Shown here: one piece after another, positions 18,693-28,827 of the stretch
How the letters are laid out: each line of letters starts with the position of its first letter
Numbering within the stretch: the stretch's first letter is position 1
The notes under the pieces: generated by a model
The model's input: the letters and a program-made list of their open reading frames with translations, nothing else
Databases searched by the model: none
Told to the model about the DNA's origin: nothing
Translations under genes and position numbers: made by a program
Source of the DNA: Oscillospiraceae bacterium
Lineage (GTDB): Bacteria; Bacillota; Clostridia; Oscillospirales; Oscillospiraceae
DNA: 64,000 bases
NCBI GenBank assembly: GCA_017622295.1
Contig: JAGARK010000016.1
Location: 62,001 to 126,000 of the forward strand
Reading direction: 5' to 3'

Positions 18693-19925
18693 TCACTCAA
18701 AGGGCGTATAGCCCACCTGGTCCTCCCAGGTGACGAAACTGACATCCAGAATGCCCGTCTGATAGTCGCTGAGCTGGGCGATGGCTTGGGTCATGCAGGT
18801 GATTTTGTAGTCGAGCCTGCCGGTATCGCCCAGACGGATCTGGTACTGATTGCCGTACCAAAGCTCGATGTTGGTCAGCGTCGTGACGTCCACACTGGCG
18901 ATCAGGCCGACCATATCATTCAGCTCCAGCGCTTCGAGAATGTTCAGCGACGCGCTCAGCCGTTCGGCCGGCGTGACGGTGACGGGAGGCTCGGTCTCCA
19001 GCAGCGACGCAGTGGGCGCGGTGGAACTGGCATCATCAAAGGTGATCTCCTGATATGCAATACCCTGCTCACCGACCACGGGATGGTCCAACTCCACGCC
19101 CAGCACCTTAGTATAGCCGCTGGCCGTACCGGCGTCCGTCTGCTCCACCACACGGCCGTCAGAGGTCATCAGCCACCAGGCCGCATTCTGGTCCTTGATG
19201 GCGTAAACCACATCGTACTCCGTAATATAAATATTAACCGTATCCGGCAAAGTTATTCCGATCCGCACCGTATCCACATAAGGAAGTTCTGCTTTGATCT
19301 TGCCGCTGGCGCGGATTCTGCCGAAGGTCAGCAGCTTCTCACCGCCTTCTATGCCGGAGGCATTCTGAACAGCCCAGGGGGTATAGGCCTTGTTGCCGTA
19401 GACCACCACATTCTCCACCTTGAAGAATACGGAAAGTCCCAGGCTGATGGCAATGACCACCGCCATCACCGCCGCCAGCTGCAGCAGCAGCCGGTTCAGG
19501 TTAAAGGGCTTGGGCTGGGTGTAGACCACCCTGGGGGCTCTGGAGCGGCGGGAGGCCTGCTTCCTTCGCTCCTGGGTCCGCTGGGCGGAGCGGCGGCGCT
19601 GCTGCTCCCGCTTTGCTTCCACAGGGTCCTGCGGCAGGGGCTCAGGCTTCTTCTTTTCTTCCTGGGCGTCCATCCGGAACACCATCTCCGGTGCATCGGA
19701 TGCAACCGCCTCCATCTGGCGGCGCTGCTGCAGTTCCGCTTCAGCAGCACGCTCCCGGGGACGCCGGGTGCTCTGCTCCTGACGGCGGGCTGTCCGCTGC
19801 TCCTGGGCTGCAGGCTGCCGCTTGCGTTCCGGCTGACTGCGGCGGGAACCAGATGCTCCGCCCCGGGCTGCGGTACGGCTCCGCTTTCTCGGATCTTCGG
19901 GCCGCTTCTTCTTTTTGGTATCCAT
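18693..19925 (-). CDS. ftsQ: Cell division protein FtsQ/DivIB
   Basis: This 410-residue bitopic protein belongs to the divisome FtsQ-FtsL-FtsB complex. Its cytoplasmic N-terminus (about 1-140) is extremely basic and Arg/Gln-rich, then a single transmembrane helix (about 143-165; LLLQLAAVMAVVIAISLGL) leads to an extracellular POTRA domain (VENVVVYGNKAYTPWAV, strand NIYITEYDVVYAI) and the FtsQ beta domain. The long basic tail is larger than in most homologues (DivIB about 260 aa). GGAGGAGG precedes the ATG. It follows murG by 21 bases. Confidence 0.88.
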   Translation of the reverse strand: MDTKKKKRPEDPRKRSRTAARGGASGSRRSQPERKRQPAAQEQRTARRQEQSTRRPRERAAEAELQQRRQMEAVASDAPEMVFRMDAQEEKKKPEPLPQDPVEAKREQQRRRSAQRTQERRKQASRRSRAPRVVYTQPKPFNLNRLLLQLAAVMAVVIAISLGLSVFFKVENVVVYGNKAYTPWAVQNASGIEGGEKLLTFGRIRASGKIKAELPYVDTVRIGITLPDTVNIYITEYDVVYAIKDQNAAWWLMTSDGRVVEQTDAGTASGYTKVLGVELDHPVVGEQGIAYQEITFDDASSTAPTASLLETEPPVTVTPAERLSASLNILEALELNDMVGLIASVDVTTLTNIELWYGNQYQIRLGDTGRLDYKITCMTQAIAQLSDYQTGILDVSFVTWEDQVGYTPFE

Positions 19926-19946
19926 ATTTTTCCTCCTCCGGCGGGG

Positions 19947-21071
19947 TCAGGCCTTGACCAGCTCCTCCAGAATGTCACAGATCCGCTCTGTCGCGTCCAC
20001 CTTCACCAGGCCCTTCAGGGCCTTGGACATTTCACTTCTGCGCTTGGAATCTGCCAGCAGCTCAGTCACTTCGCCGTAGATTTTTTCGGCGGAGCAGTCC
20101 TTTTCCAGCACCACCACAGCGCCGCCGCTGTTTTCCAGCACCCGGGCATTCTTCTCCTGGTGGTTGTTGGTCACATTGGGGGAAGGAATCAGGATGCAGG
20201 GAGTGCCTGCAGCAGCGATCTCATTGCAGGTGGCAGAGCCCGCACGGCCGATGACCACATCCGCAGCCACCATCACCAGGGGCATATCATAGATATACTC
20301 CCGCATGTCGATCTCCGGGCTGTGCTCCAGATCCACACCGTTGTGCTTGACCCGCTCCGGCATCCAGCCCCAGCCGAAGCTGCCCACGGCGTGGATGTGA
20401 TGGAAGGGGAAATCATCCTTCTGCTCCATGGCAAAGAGGTCTGCCATCGTCTCGTTCATAACCTTGGCGCCCTGGCTGCCGAAGGCAGAAACCACCAGCT
20501 GGCGATTACCCAGCTTCAGCTGATTTCTTGCCTCCTCCCGGGTCAGGCTCAGAAATTCCTGACGGATGGGCATACCGACGACGCTGACCTTCTCAGGGTT
20601 CTTGTAATACTGCCGGCTCTCTTCGAAGCAGACCATGACCCGGTCGGCGATGCCTGCCGCCATCTTGGTGGTCAGGCCGGGCAGGGCGTTGGCCTCGTGG
20701 ACACAGGTGGGGATGCCCAACTGATGGCCGGCATAGAGAGCCGGGAAGCTGGCATAGCCGCCGGTACCGATGATCACATCGGGCCCAAATTCCCGGATGA
20801 TCTTCTTGCAGCGCCCCACTGCACTGAGGACACACTTGATGGCATTGAAATTCTTCCTGATGGCCTCCAGATTCTTCTGGCGGCTCAGGCCGGACACCGG
20901 CAGGCACTTGAGCTCATAGCCTGCGTTGGGAACGAGCTTTTCCTCCATATGGCCCGAGGCGCCGATAAAGAGGATGTTGCAGTCCGGGTGTCTTTCCTTA
21001 ATCATATTGGCAACTGCGATGGCCGGATTGATATGTCCGGCAGTACCGCCGCAGGTTAAAATCACATTCAT
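19947..21071 (-). CDS. murG: UDP-GlcNAc transferase making lipid II
   Basis: This 374-residue GT28 glycosyltransferase adds GlcNAc to lipid I at the inner membrane face to form lipid II. The N-terminal glycine-rich motif is LTCGGTAGHINPAIAVA, and the second Rossmann domain has VIGRAGSATCNEIAAAGTPCILIPSP, the UDP-GlcNAc binding region (named by its ends VIGRAG and LIPSP). The frame is open much further upstream, but the ATG at 21071 follows GGAGG and overlaps the ftsW stop by four bases (ATGA). Its place after ftsW is standard for dcw clusters. Confidence 0.97.
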   Translation of the reverse strand: MNVILTCGGTAGHINPAIAVANMIKERHPDCNILFIGASGHMEEKLVPNAGYELKCLPVSGLSRQKNLEAIRKNFNAIKCVLSAVGRCKKIIREFGPDVIIGTGGYASFPALYAGHQLGIPTCVHEANALPGLTTKMAAGIADRVMVCFEESRQYYKNPEKVSVVGMPIRQEFLSLTREEARNQLKLGNRQLVVSAFGSQGAKVMNETMADLFAMEQKDDFPFHHIHAVGSFGWGWMPERVKHNGVDLEHSPEIDMREYIYDMPLVMVAADVVIGRAGSATCNEIAAAGTPCILIPSPNVTNNHQEKNARVLENSGGAVVVLEKDCSAEKIYGEVTELLADSKRRSEMSKALKGLVKVDATERICDILEELVKA

Positions 21072-22228
21072 AGGATAACCTCCTGTTTTTTGACTTGGCT
21101 GCGCTGTCTGGAAATGCTCAGAATGATTCCCATCTCCCCCAGATTCACCGCCAGCGCCGTTCCTCCATAGGAGAAGAAGGGCAGCGCGATGCCTGTGGAG
21201 GGCAGCAAATTGGTTACCACACACAGATTCAGAATGGTCTGAACCGCAATGAGGGTGGTAAGCCCTGCGGCCAGCACCGTGGAAAACCGGTCTGCTGCCC
21301 GAAGGGCGATCCAGTATCCCCGCAGGATGGTCAGGGCAAAAAGCGCGATGATCAGCAGCGCCCCCACCAGTCCCAGCTCCTCGCAGATAATGGCAAAGAT
21401 ATAATCGTTATACTGAAAGGGCAGGTACAGGTATTTCTGCCTGCTCTTTCCAAAGCCCAGCCCGAAGAGACCCCCGGACCCGATGGCGTACAGCGACTGG
21501 AGGATCTGATACCTGGTATCCCCCGGGTCCGCCTCCGGATGGAGCCATGCCGTGACACGGTCACCGGCATAGCCCATAAAGCTGATGTAAATTATGACGA
21601 ACAGCGCCGCCGCCCCGGCTCCCGCCAGGAGCCATTTGGGGCTGGTACCGGCCACATACATCATCACCACGGCCACCATGCCCATGAGCATGATCGCCGA
21701 AAGATGCTTCTCCAGCGCCAGAGGCACCAGAATCCCCATCAGGGCACAGCCGAAGCCAAGAACCCCGAAGCGGAATTTCTTTGCATCGGCTCCGAAGCGT
21801 ATGGTCAGTCGGGCGAACAGCACAATCATGGTGAATTTTGCCACCTCTGATGGCTGGAACTGGATGCCCGCCAGGTTGATCCAGCGCTTTGCGCCGTTGA
21901 CCTCCTGGCCGATGACCAGCACAGAAAGCAGCAGCACGATGCTGACGATATACAGAAGCCAGGCGCTGCGCTGCCAAACCTGGGCCGGAACCCGGCTGAA
22001 GGCTCCCATAGCGATGAGGCCAATCACGGCGCAGACCGCCTGCTTTTGCAGGTATTTGGTAGAAATCTGGTATCCGGTGTCATACTCGCTCTGGGCAAAG
22101 CTTGCCGAATACAGCATGGTAAGCCCCACGATCAGCAGAAGCAATACCAGAATCAGAAAGGGAATGTCCACACTTTCGCCGATATTTCGGCGGTCCTCTT
22201 TGGCATACAGAGTGCGCTCTGCTGCCAT
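21068..22228 (-). CDS. ftsW: SEDS peptidoglycan glycosyltransferase FtsW/SpoVE
   Basis: This 386-residue membrane protein has about 10 transmembrane segments and the SEDS signatures GAKRWINLAGIQFQPSE, FNDYIFAIICEELG-like QYNDYIFAIICEELG and GIALPFFSYGGTALAVNLGEMGI (given here by its core PFFSYGG). It polymerises lipid II at the septum with a partner class B PBP, here encoded upstream. In spore formers the same family member may serve as SpoVE for cortex synthesis. The ATG at 22228 has AAAGGAG upstream and is preferred over the open frame to 22366. Confidence 0.95.
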   Translation of the reverse strand: MAAERTLYAKEDRRNIGESVDIPFLILVLLLLIVGLTMLYSASFAQSEYDTGYQISTKYLQKQAVCAVIGLIAMGAFSRVPAQVWQRSAWLLYIVSIVLLLSVLVIGQEVNGAKRWINLAGIQFQPSEVAKFTMIVLFARLTIRFGADAKKFRFGVLGFGCALMGILVPLALEKHLSAIMLMGMVAVVMMYVAGTSPKWLLAGAGAAALFVIIYISFMGYAGDRVTAWLHPEADPGDTRYQILQSLYAIGSGGLFGLGFGKSRQKYLYLPFQYNDYIFAIICEELGLVGALLIIALFALTILRGYWIALRAADRFSTVLAAGLTTLIAVQTILNLCVVTNLLPSTGIALPFFSYGGTALAVNLGEMGIILSISRQRSQVKKQEVIL

Positions 22229-22266
22229 AAATGGGCTCCTTTCCTTAATATGGTTGAAAATGAATG

Positions 22267-23244
22267 TTATGCGATCAGGCCCTGAATGCCGAACCAGGCC
22301 AGGATGCACATCACAGTACAAACCAGGGTGAAAGAGATGACGATCTTCTCTTCCTTCCAGCCGCACATCTCAAAATGATGATGGATGGGAGACATCTTGA
22401 ACAGTCGCTTGCCGTGGGTAGCCTTGAAATAACCAACCTGCAGGATCACGGAAAGGGTCTCGATGATGTAGATAAAGCCCACCAGGATCAGGATCAGGGG
22501 CATATCCAGTGCGAAGGCCAGAGCGCAGACCATGCCGCCCAGAAACAGGCTGCCGGTGTCTCCCATGAAGACCTTGGCAGGATGCCAGTTGTAGAACAGG
22601 TAAGCCACCAGGCCGCCCACCAGTGCGGCGGGAACCACAGCCAGGTCAAACCGGCCCATGGCTACGGCAGCCGCGGCAAAGAACACCATCACGGGAATCG
22701 TGACGCTGCTGCACAGGCCGTCCACACCGTCGGTCAGGTTGACCGCGTTGTCACAGCCCACCATGACAAACATGGCAAAGAAAATGTACAGCACAGGATG
22801 CACGGCGACAGACACATTTACAAAGGGGATGTACAGTTCGGCAGTCATAACGCCCTGACGGTACAGGATGTAAAGATACAGGGCGGATGCCGCCATCTGA
22901 AGCAGCGCCTTCTGCAGTGAAGTCAGGCCCAGATTACGCTTCTTCACCAGCTTGGTGTAGTCATCCAGAAAGCCGATGAAGCCGAAGCACAGGCCCACCA
23001 AAAGGGCAAAGATGGCGGAATAATCCTCCATAAAGGGGATGTTGCACAGGGTGCAAATGATTGCAGAAAGCACGAACATCAGACCGCCCATCATGGGGGT
23101 ACCGGCCTTGACATTGTGCCAGGTGGGACCAACCTCCCGGATAGACTGACCGGCCTTCAATGCCCGCAGCACCGGCAGCAGCAGATAACCGATACCTGCC
23201 GTCATCACAAAACTGACCACTGCGGTAATCAGGATTCTAGTCAT
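22267..23244 (-). CDS. mraY: Phospho-MurNAc-pentapeptide translocase
   Basis: This 325-residue membrane enzyme transfers phospho-MurNAc-pentapeptide to undecaprenyl phosphate, giving lipid I. It has about ten hydrophobic helices and family motifs: the catalytic FLDDYTK, NLTDGVDGL and the HHHFE-containing PIHHHFEMCGW near the C-terminus. GGAGGAAAAC precedes the ATG. It lies between murF and ftsW; in many clusters murD follows mraY, but here ftsW follows directly after 38 bases. Confidence 0.97.
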   Translation of the reverse strand: MTRILITAVVSFVMTAGIGYLLLPVLRALKAGQSIREVGPTWHNVKAGTPMMGGLMFVLSAIICTLCNIPFMEDYSAIFALLVGLCFGFIGFLDDYTKLVKKRNLGLTSLQKALLQMAASALYLYILYRQGVMTAELYIPFVNVSVAVHPVLYIFFAMFVMVGCDNAVNLTDGVDGLCSSVTIPVMVFFAAAAVAMGRFDLAVVPAALVGGLVAYLFYNWHPAKVFMGDTGSLFLGGMVCALAFALDMPLILILVGFIYIIETLSVILQVGYFKATHGKRLFKMSPIHHHFEMCGWKEEKIVISFTLVCTVMCILAWFGIQGLIA

Positions 23245-23262
23245 AGGTTTTCCTCCGTAATG

Positions 23263-24621
23263 TTATTTCTCTTCTTCCAGGAACAATTTCAGGACATTTT
23301 CCATATGCATACCCCGGCTGCCCTTGAACAGCAGCACATCACCGGGCTTGGCGGCAAATTTCAGAGCCTGAGCCAGAGCCTCGTGGGTATCAAAGCCTCT
23401 TGCTCTGGTTTCCGGCATGCCGCCGGTGATGGCACCCTTGACCACCCGGTCAGAATTGGGGCCATAGACAAAGACCATGTCCGCATTCTCCACGGCAATG
23501 CGGCCGATGCGGTAATGCTCTGCCCAGGCACAGTCACCCAGCTCCAGCATATCGCCCAGCACCGCGATGCGGCGGCCCGGCTTTTTGCCCAGAACCGCCA
23601 GAGCGGCAGTCATGGACTCGGGGCCGGCGTTGTAGCAGTCGCTGATAATGGTGTAGCCGTTTTTCTCATAAATCTCCTGACGGCCTGCCAGATTGCGGAA
23701 CATGGACAGCCGCTCCTGAATCCGCACAGGGGGCACTCCCAGTTCCAGGGCCACGCTGACGGCAGCCAGCGCGTCGGCAACAAAATGCTGTCCCTCCAGT
23801 GCCATCTGCACCAGGAAGCGATGACACTTGGCCGCCGCATAGAAGCCCAGAATGCCGTCCTGCTCCTGAATCTCCTCCGCCCGGACACCGCAAAGAGCGT
23901 CGCTGCCGAAATAGGTGATCTCCTGAACAGGCTTCTGGGGGAGACTCCGCAGCATCCGGTCGTCACCGTTGAGGATCAGCTTCGCGTTGTGGGCCATGCC
24001 TTCCAGAATTTCCAGCTTGGCCTTGCGGATGCCCTCGATGGAGCCCAGATGCTCGATGTGCATGGTGCCGATGTTGACAATCACGCCGATATCGGGCTGG
24101 GCGATGGAGGAAAGATAGGCCATCTCCCGGAAATGGTTCATACCCATTTCCAGCACAGCTACCTCGGTATCCTCCGGCATGGCAAGGATCGCCATGGGCA
24201 TACCGATGTCGTTATTATGGTTGACAGGGGTCTTGGCAGTGCGGAAGGAGCCCTCCAAAACCGTTGCCACCATTTCCTTGGTGGTGCTTTTGCCCACAGA
24301 GCCGGTAATACCCACGGCCTTGAAGCCGATGCGCTGACGCTCCTGACGGGCGATATCGCCCAGGGCGATTCTGGGGTCGTCCACAATGATGGCGGGGTAA
24401 TCGCCAACCTTGCGGCTGCACAGCACCGCCGCAGCGCCCTTTTCCATTGCCATAGGAATGAAATCATGTCCATCCCGGGCACCCTGGAGCACGATGAACA
24501 GCTGACCGGGCTGGATCACCCGGGTATCGTTGTTGGCTCCGAAAAATTCAATATCTTCATACTTGGGATCCACCCAGCCGCCGCACCAGGCAGCGGCCTG
24601 CTTCAGTGTCAGTTTACCCAT
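23263..24621 (-). CDS. murF: UDP-MurNAc-tripeptide--D-Ala-D-Ala ligase
   Basis: This 452-residue ATP-dependent Mur ligase adds the D-Ala-D-Ala dipeptide to form the UDP-MurNAc-pentapeptide in the cytoplasm. The P-loop GSVGKSTTKEM, the central-domain NHNNDIGMP and the C-terminal YNAGPESM and GDMLELG are all present. The length is normal. It follows murE by six bases and is preceded by GAGGTAAC, so translation is probably coupled. Confidence 0.97.
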   Translation of the reverse strand: MGKLTLKQAAAWCGGWVDPKYEDIEFFGANNDTRVIQPGQLFIVLQGARDGHDFIPMAMEKGAAAVLCSRKVGDYPAIIVDDPRIALGDIARQERQRIGFKAVGITGSVGKSTTKEMVATVLEGSFRTAKTPVNHNNDIGMPMAILAMPEDTEVAVLEMGMNHFREMAYLSSIAQPDIGVIVNIGTMHIEHLGSIEGIRKAKLEILEGMAHNAKLILNGDDRMLRSLPQKPVQEITYFGSDALCGVRAEEIQEQDGILGFYAAAKCHRFLVQMALEGQHFVADALAAVSVALELGVPPVRIQERLSMFRNLAGRQEIYEKNGYTIISDCYNAGPESMTAALAVLGKKPGRRIAVLGDMLELGDCAWAEHYRIGRIAVENADMVFVYGPNSDRVVKGAITGGMPETRARGFDTHEALAQALKFAAKPGDVLLFKGSRGMHMENVLKLFLEEEK

Positions 24622-24627
24622 GAAAAG

Positions 24628-26082
24628 TTACCTCGTTTCCAGCAGGTGTGCCGCCACTTCTTCCCGCTCATCGAGATGGTTTTTGACGCCATTAATCTCC
24701 TGATAGGTTTCGTGGCCCTTTCCTGCCAGTACAATTATATCATCTTTTTGCGCAATGTCCATAGCATATCGAATCGCCTTGCACCGATTGGGCTCCACAA
24801 CATAGTCACCCATAGAAGGATCCACGCCCTTGAGGATGTCATCGATGATAGCATTGGGGTCTTCCGTTCTGGGATTGTCGGAGGTGATGACCGCAAAATC
24901 CGACAGCCTGACGCCGATTTCACCCATGATGGGCCGCTTGATGGGGTCCCGGTCGCCGCCGCAGCCAAAGACCGCGATGAGGCGGCCCTTGCAGAAGTCC
25001 TTCACGGAGCTCAGGACATTTTCAAGGCCGTCGGGGGTATGGGCATAGTCGATCAGCACGGAGTAATCCTTGCCGGGGGTGGGAACCACTTCGATTCTTC
25101 CCTTGACGCCCTGAACAGTTTTCAGGGCATTGGCGGTATCCTCCAGAGAAATGCCCAGCTGCTTTGCGATGCCGATGACCGTCAGGGCATTGTAGACGGT
25201 GAACTTGCCGGGGATGGGCAGGCTCACATCGTAGCGCTCGTCCAGACCTGCCACCACCTCAAAGCTGACACCCTCGGCATGGTACTCAGGGTACACGCCG
25301 TTCAGGTCGCCGTTGCCCAGAAGGGATGTGGTCAGGGTGTGGTGATGAGGGGCTTTTTCCACCATGTGGAAGGAATAGAAGTCATCGGTGTTGATGACCG
25401 CCTTGTCGCAGCGGGTGAAGAGCTCCGCCTTTGCAGCGCAGTAGCCTGCCATGGTCTTGTGGAAATCCAGATGATCCTCCGTCAGATTGGTAAAGGCCGC
25501 AACGTTAAAATGAACGCCGCCCACCCGGTTCAGGGTAATGGCGTGGGAGGAGACCTCCATCACCACGTGGGTGCAGCCTGCGTCCCGCATCCGGGCAAAG
25601 AGGCCCTGAAGCTCCAGACTCTCAGGGGTGGTCCGCTCCGTGGGGATCACCTCATCGCCAACCAGATTCTCCATGGTACCGATGAGGCCAACCTTGGCCC
25701 CAATGGTCTTTTCCAGCACCTGCTTCAGCAGCAGTGTGGAGGAGGTCTTGCCGTTGGTGCCAGTGATGCCGATCATGGTCATGGCCTCGGCGGGACGGCC
25801 GTAGAAATTGATGCTGATCAGAGAAAGGGCCAGCCGGTCGTTGTCCACCAGCACATAGGGCACAGCGATTTCAGGCCTCTTTGCGGTAACCACCACCACC
25901 GCGCCCTTTTCCATGGCCATGGGGATAAAGCGGTTTCCGTCGGAAGCAAAGCCGGAAATTGCCACAAAGAGGCACTTTTCCCTGACTTTTCTGGAATCAT
26001 AGGCAACATTCTCCACATCCATCTGCATATCCGCATTGGATTCGAGAACAGTTACGTCTTTCAGCAAATCATTGAGTTTCAT
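24628..26082 (-). CDS. murE: UDP-MurNAc-tripeptide synthetase, meso-DAP type
   Basis: This 484-residue Mur ligase adds the third amino acid of the stem peptide. The P-loop is GTNGKTSST, and the specificity motif DNPR (402-405, in SDNPRTEDP) is the one of enzymes using meso-diaminopimelate; lysine-adding enzymes differ there. AAAGGAG is six bases before the ATG at 26082, and the start overlaps the end of the upstream PBP gene by 14 bases. The DAP inference rests on this motif alone. Confidence 0.95.
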   Translation of the reverse strand: MKLNDLLKDVTVLESNADMQMDVENVAYDSRKVREKCLFVAISGFASDGNRFIPMAMEKGAVVVVTAKRPEIAVPYVLVDNDRLALSLISINFYGRPAEAMTMIGITGTNGKTSSTLLLKQVLEKTIGAKVGLIGTMENLVGDEVIPTERTTPESLELQGLFARMRDAGCTHVVMEVSSHAITLNRVGGVHFNVAAFTNLTEDHLDFHKTMAGYCAAKAELFTRCDKAVINTDDFYSFHMVEKAPHHHTLTTSLLGNGDLNGVYPEYHAEGVSFEVVAGLDERYDVSLPIPGKFTVYNALTVIGIAKQLGISLEDTANALKTVQGVKGRIEVVPTPGKDYSVLIDYAHTPDGLENVLSSVKDFCKGRLIAVFGCGGDRDPIKRPIMGEIGVRLSDFAVITSDNPRTEDPNAIIDDILKGVDPSMGDYVVEPNRCKAIRYAMDIAQKDDIIVLAGKGHETYQEINGVKNHLDEREEVAAHLLETR

Positions 26083-28204
26083 GGATTTCTCCTTTGTCGT
26101 TAGTCTCTGTGCCCAGGTACAGGAGCACCTGGCTTCCGCCGGGTATGCGTGTTCCGGCGGCCGGAATCTGTCCGGTTACGTTCTCCCCCTCTCCCACAAA
26201 TTGGGCGGTGAGAGATTGTTCGTTCAGTATTTTTTCAGCCTCACTCCGGGAAAGGCCCGTCAGGTCCTCCAGAAGGACTGTCTCTTCCTGTTCTGTTTTT
26301 TCGACACCCAGATAGGGCAGGATGTCCGACAGCACTGCACCGACGGTGGGCGCCGCCATGACGCCGCCGGAGATATACAGCCCCGTCTCCCGGGACGGCG
26401 TGTCCAGTGCCACCAGTACAATATACTCCGGATCGCTCATGGGTGCAATCCCCACGAAGGAGACAATTTTGTCCAGCACCCGGTTTCCGTTCTCATCAAA
26501 GACGTCGATCTTCTCGCTGGTGCCGGTCTTGCCACCGATGGCGAAGCCCGCCACCTGGGCATTCTTGGCGGTGCCGTCAGTGACCACGGACTCGATCAGT
26601 CCACGCATGGTCCGGGAGGTTTCCTCACTGATGGTCCGGCGCACCACCGTGGGCTCCTGTTTTAATATGGTGTTTCCCTCAGCATCGACGATTTCCGAAA
26701 CCAGATAGGGTTCCAGGAGATTCCCGCCATTGACCACCGAGGCAATGGCCCTCACCAGCTGCAGCGGCGTGATCTTAAAGGTCTGGCCGAAGGAACCGGA
26801 GGTCAGGGAGGCAGTACCCCACTTATCCGTATCGGTGATCAGGGACTTGTCGAAAAAGACGCCCTTGCTTTCCCCCGCCAGGTCAATGCCGGTCTTCTCC
26901 CGGATGCCGAATTGTTCGATGTACTCGTAAAACCGCTCACCGCCCAGCTTCAGAGCAATGTGGGCGAAGGCGATGTTGCAGGAATTCTGCAATGCCTGGG
27001 GCGTCTGCTCCGCCCCGTGTCCGGCAGAGCGCCAGCAGTGCAGCAGTTGGGACCGGCCCGGGATCTGCTCTGCGCCGCTGCAATGGAATGAGGTATTCAA
27101 ATCGATGGCGCCGCAGTCCAGGGCCGCCGCCATGGTCAGCACCTTGAAGGTGGACCCCGGCTCATAGCCGTCGGAAATCACACGATTGCGCCACTGCTTC
27201 AGCCGGGCCGCGGTGAGTGCCTCCTGATAGGCCGTCTTACCGGCGGTGTAGGCCTCGCTGTCTGTTGGGCTAAGCAAATACTGCAGCTTCATCTGCTCCA
27301 GCTGCGCCTGCGTTTCCTCGTTATAGATTTCCAGGTAATTATTGGGGTCAAAGCTGCCCAGTGTGGCCATAGCCAGGATCTCCCCGGTCTTGCAGTTCAT
27401 CACCAGGCCAAACGCCCCGTTCAGAACGTCAAATTTTGCAATGGCCTCCTCCATCCGGTTTTCCAGACAGGCCTGAACAGTGGCATCCAGGGTCAGGATC
27501 AGGCTGCTGCCCTCGGTGGAGGAAATATATGCTTCATAAGAAAAGGGCATATCCATCTCATTGTTGCCCTTGGAGGTGATGACCTTCCCGGCGGTGCCCT
27601 CCAGGAAGCTGTTGTAAGAGGCTTCGATCCCCTCGCAGCCGGTACCGGAGTCATTGGTAAAGCCGATGACCTGGGCTGCCAGCGTCCCATAGGGGTAGAC
27701 CCTCTGGGTGTTGGGCTCGAGATGGATGCCCGAAATATCGTGTTCATTGATGTATGCGCGGATCTCGGCAGCGGTCTCCTCGCTGACCTTGGAGCCCACC
27801 TGCTTGTATCGCTTGGTCAGATCCCCCGCCTGCTCCAGGATCCACTGGGGATCCTTTTCCAGGATCCGGCCCAGTGTCTGTGCGATATCCTCCAGATCCT
27901 CCCCCGCCTGCTTCAGCTCGTGGGGATCCAGATATATGTTTTCCACACCGATGCTGGTTGCCAGAATGTTCATGTTCCGGTCGTAAATATCTCCCCGGTC
28001 GGCGGAGACCTTTGTGGTGCGGGTCTGATTACGCAGAGCCAGGGAGGAATAATAATCGTATTGGGTCACCATCAGCTGATACAGCCGGCAGCCCACCGGT
28101 ATAAATGCCGCCACCCCCAACGCCGCCATCACCGCCATGATCCGGTGATGATGCCCCGTGTCGGAGCGGAGTCTGGAATACTGCTTTTTTCGTTCCTTTC
28201 CCAT
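26069..28204 (-). CDS. Class B penicillin-binding protein (PBP2/SpoVD-like) with PASTA domain
   Basis: This 711-residue bitopic transpeptidase cross-links peptidoglycan with its SEDS partner FtsW. A short cytoplasmic tail and one transmembrane segment (about 22-42) precede the dimerisation domain (ADRGDIYDRNMNILA). The transpeptidase domain has the active-site Ser351 in STFK, SCN (408-410) and KTGT (559-562). One C-terminal PASTA domain (about 630-700; GLSRSEAEKILNEQ) points to the SpoVD type, although in this cluster it may serve division, sporulation or both. The ATG at 28204 is chosen from AAAGG nearby and homologous length; the frame is open to 28270. Confidence 0.92.
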   Translation of the reverse strand: MGKERKKQYSRLRSDTGHHHRIMAVMAALGVAAFIPVGCRLYQLMVTQYDYYSSLALRNQTRTTKVSADRGDIYDRNMNILATSIGVENIYLDPHELKQAGEDLEDIAQTLGRILEKDPQWILEQAGDLTKRYKQVGSKVSEETAAEIRAYINEHDISGIHLEPNTQRVYPYGTLAAQVIGFTNDSGTGCEGIEASYNSFLEGTAGKVITSKGNNEMDMPFSYEAYISSTEGSSLILTLDATVQACLENRMEEAIAKFDVLNGAFGLVMNCKTGEILAMATLGSFDPNNYLEIYNEETQAQLEQMKLQYLLSPTDSEAYTAGKTAYQEALTAARLKQWRNRVISDGYEPGSTFKVLTMAAALDCGAIDLNTSFHCSGAEQIPGRSQLLHCWRSAGHGAEQTPQALQNSCNIAFAHIALKLGGERFYEYIEQFGIREKTGIDLAGESKGVFFDKSLITDTDKWGTASLTSGSFGQTFKITPLQLVRAIASVVNGGNLLEPYLVSEIVDAEGNTILKQEPTVVRRTISEETSRTMRGLIESVVTDGTAKNAQVAGFAIGGKTGTSEKIDVFDENGNRVLDKIVSFVGIAPMSDPEYIVLVALDTPSRETGLYISGGVMAAPTVGAVLSDILPYLGVEKTEQEETVLLEDLTGLSRSEAEKILNEQSLTAQFVGEGENVTGQIPAAGTRIPGGSQVLLYLGTETNDKGEIHETQ

Positions 28205-28314
28205 ATCATCCGGCCTTTCCAGAGAGAGTCCACAGGACATGAATGGGCAGCAAGGGAAGCGATCCCTCACTGCCCATTGCAGCTGCTATCTCATTTTATT
28301 GGCCGAAATGGGCT

Positions 28315-28794
28315 TTATGCAAACCACTGGGAGAAGAACCAGCAGATATTCTCCCAAAGGGTGGGTGCGGGCTCCGGCTGAGGGATATCCGCACGGATGG
28401 AAACGGTCCTGGCCTGCTCCACGGGGATCATACCCAGTGCGGTGGCTTTTTCATAGACATCATCGGCGTCGAAGCCGGCGTGATAGGTCCTGTCCAGGGC
28501 CAGATTCTCATTCTGCAGAGAAATCACATAGCTTTCCATCCGGTTATACTCCTGCTGAACGGCGGACAGCTGATAGATGCCCACGGTCATCAGAATCATC
28601 ATCACGCAGGCAACGGCAATGCCGCACACTGATGCGATGTCAAAATAGATGTTGATATTCTTTTCAATCTTGGGTACGGGCAGGACCAGCTTCTGCCGCT
28701 TCTTCTTGGGAACCGGCTTCAGCTCCGGCGCGGTTGCTTCGCTGCCGTAAATATAAAACTGATGCACATACTGAATATCAGGTTTGCGATCCAT
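28315..28794 (-). CDS. ftsL: FtsL-like cell division protein
   Basis: This 159-residue bitopic protein has a basic cytoplasmic N-terminus (PVPKKKRQKLVLPVPK), one transmembrane helix (about 52-74) and an extracellular coiled coil (about 75-105; LSAVQQEYNRMESYVISLQNE) with a LGMIPVEQA motif as in FtsL/DivIC proteins. The identification is based mainly on topology and its invariant place between rsmH and the class B PBP gene. FtsL proteins diverge strongly in sequence. GAGGAAG lies upstream of the ATG. Confidence 0.8.
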   Translation of the reverse strand: MDRKPDIQYVHQFYIYGSEATAPELKPVPKKKRQKLVLPVPKIEKNINIYFDIASVCGIAVACVMMILMTVGIYQLSAVQQEYNRMESYVISLQNENLALDRTYHAGFDADDVYEKATALGMIPVEQARTVSIRADIPQPEPAPTLWENICWFFSQWFA

Positions 28795-28827
28795 GTTGTT
28801 CTACTTCCTCTCAAGACCGGAACATTC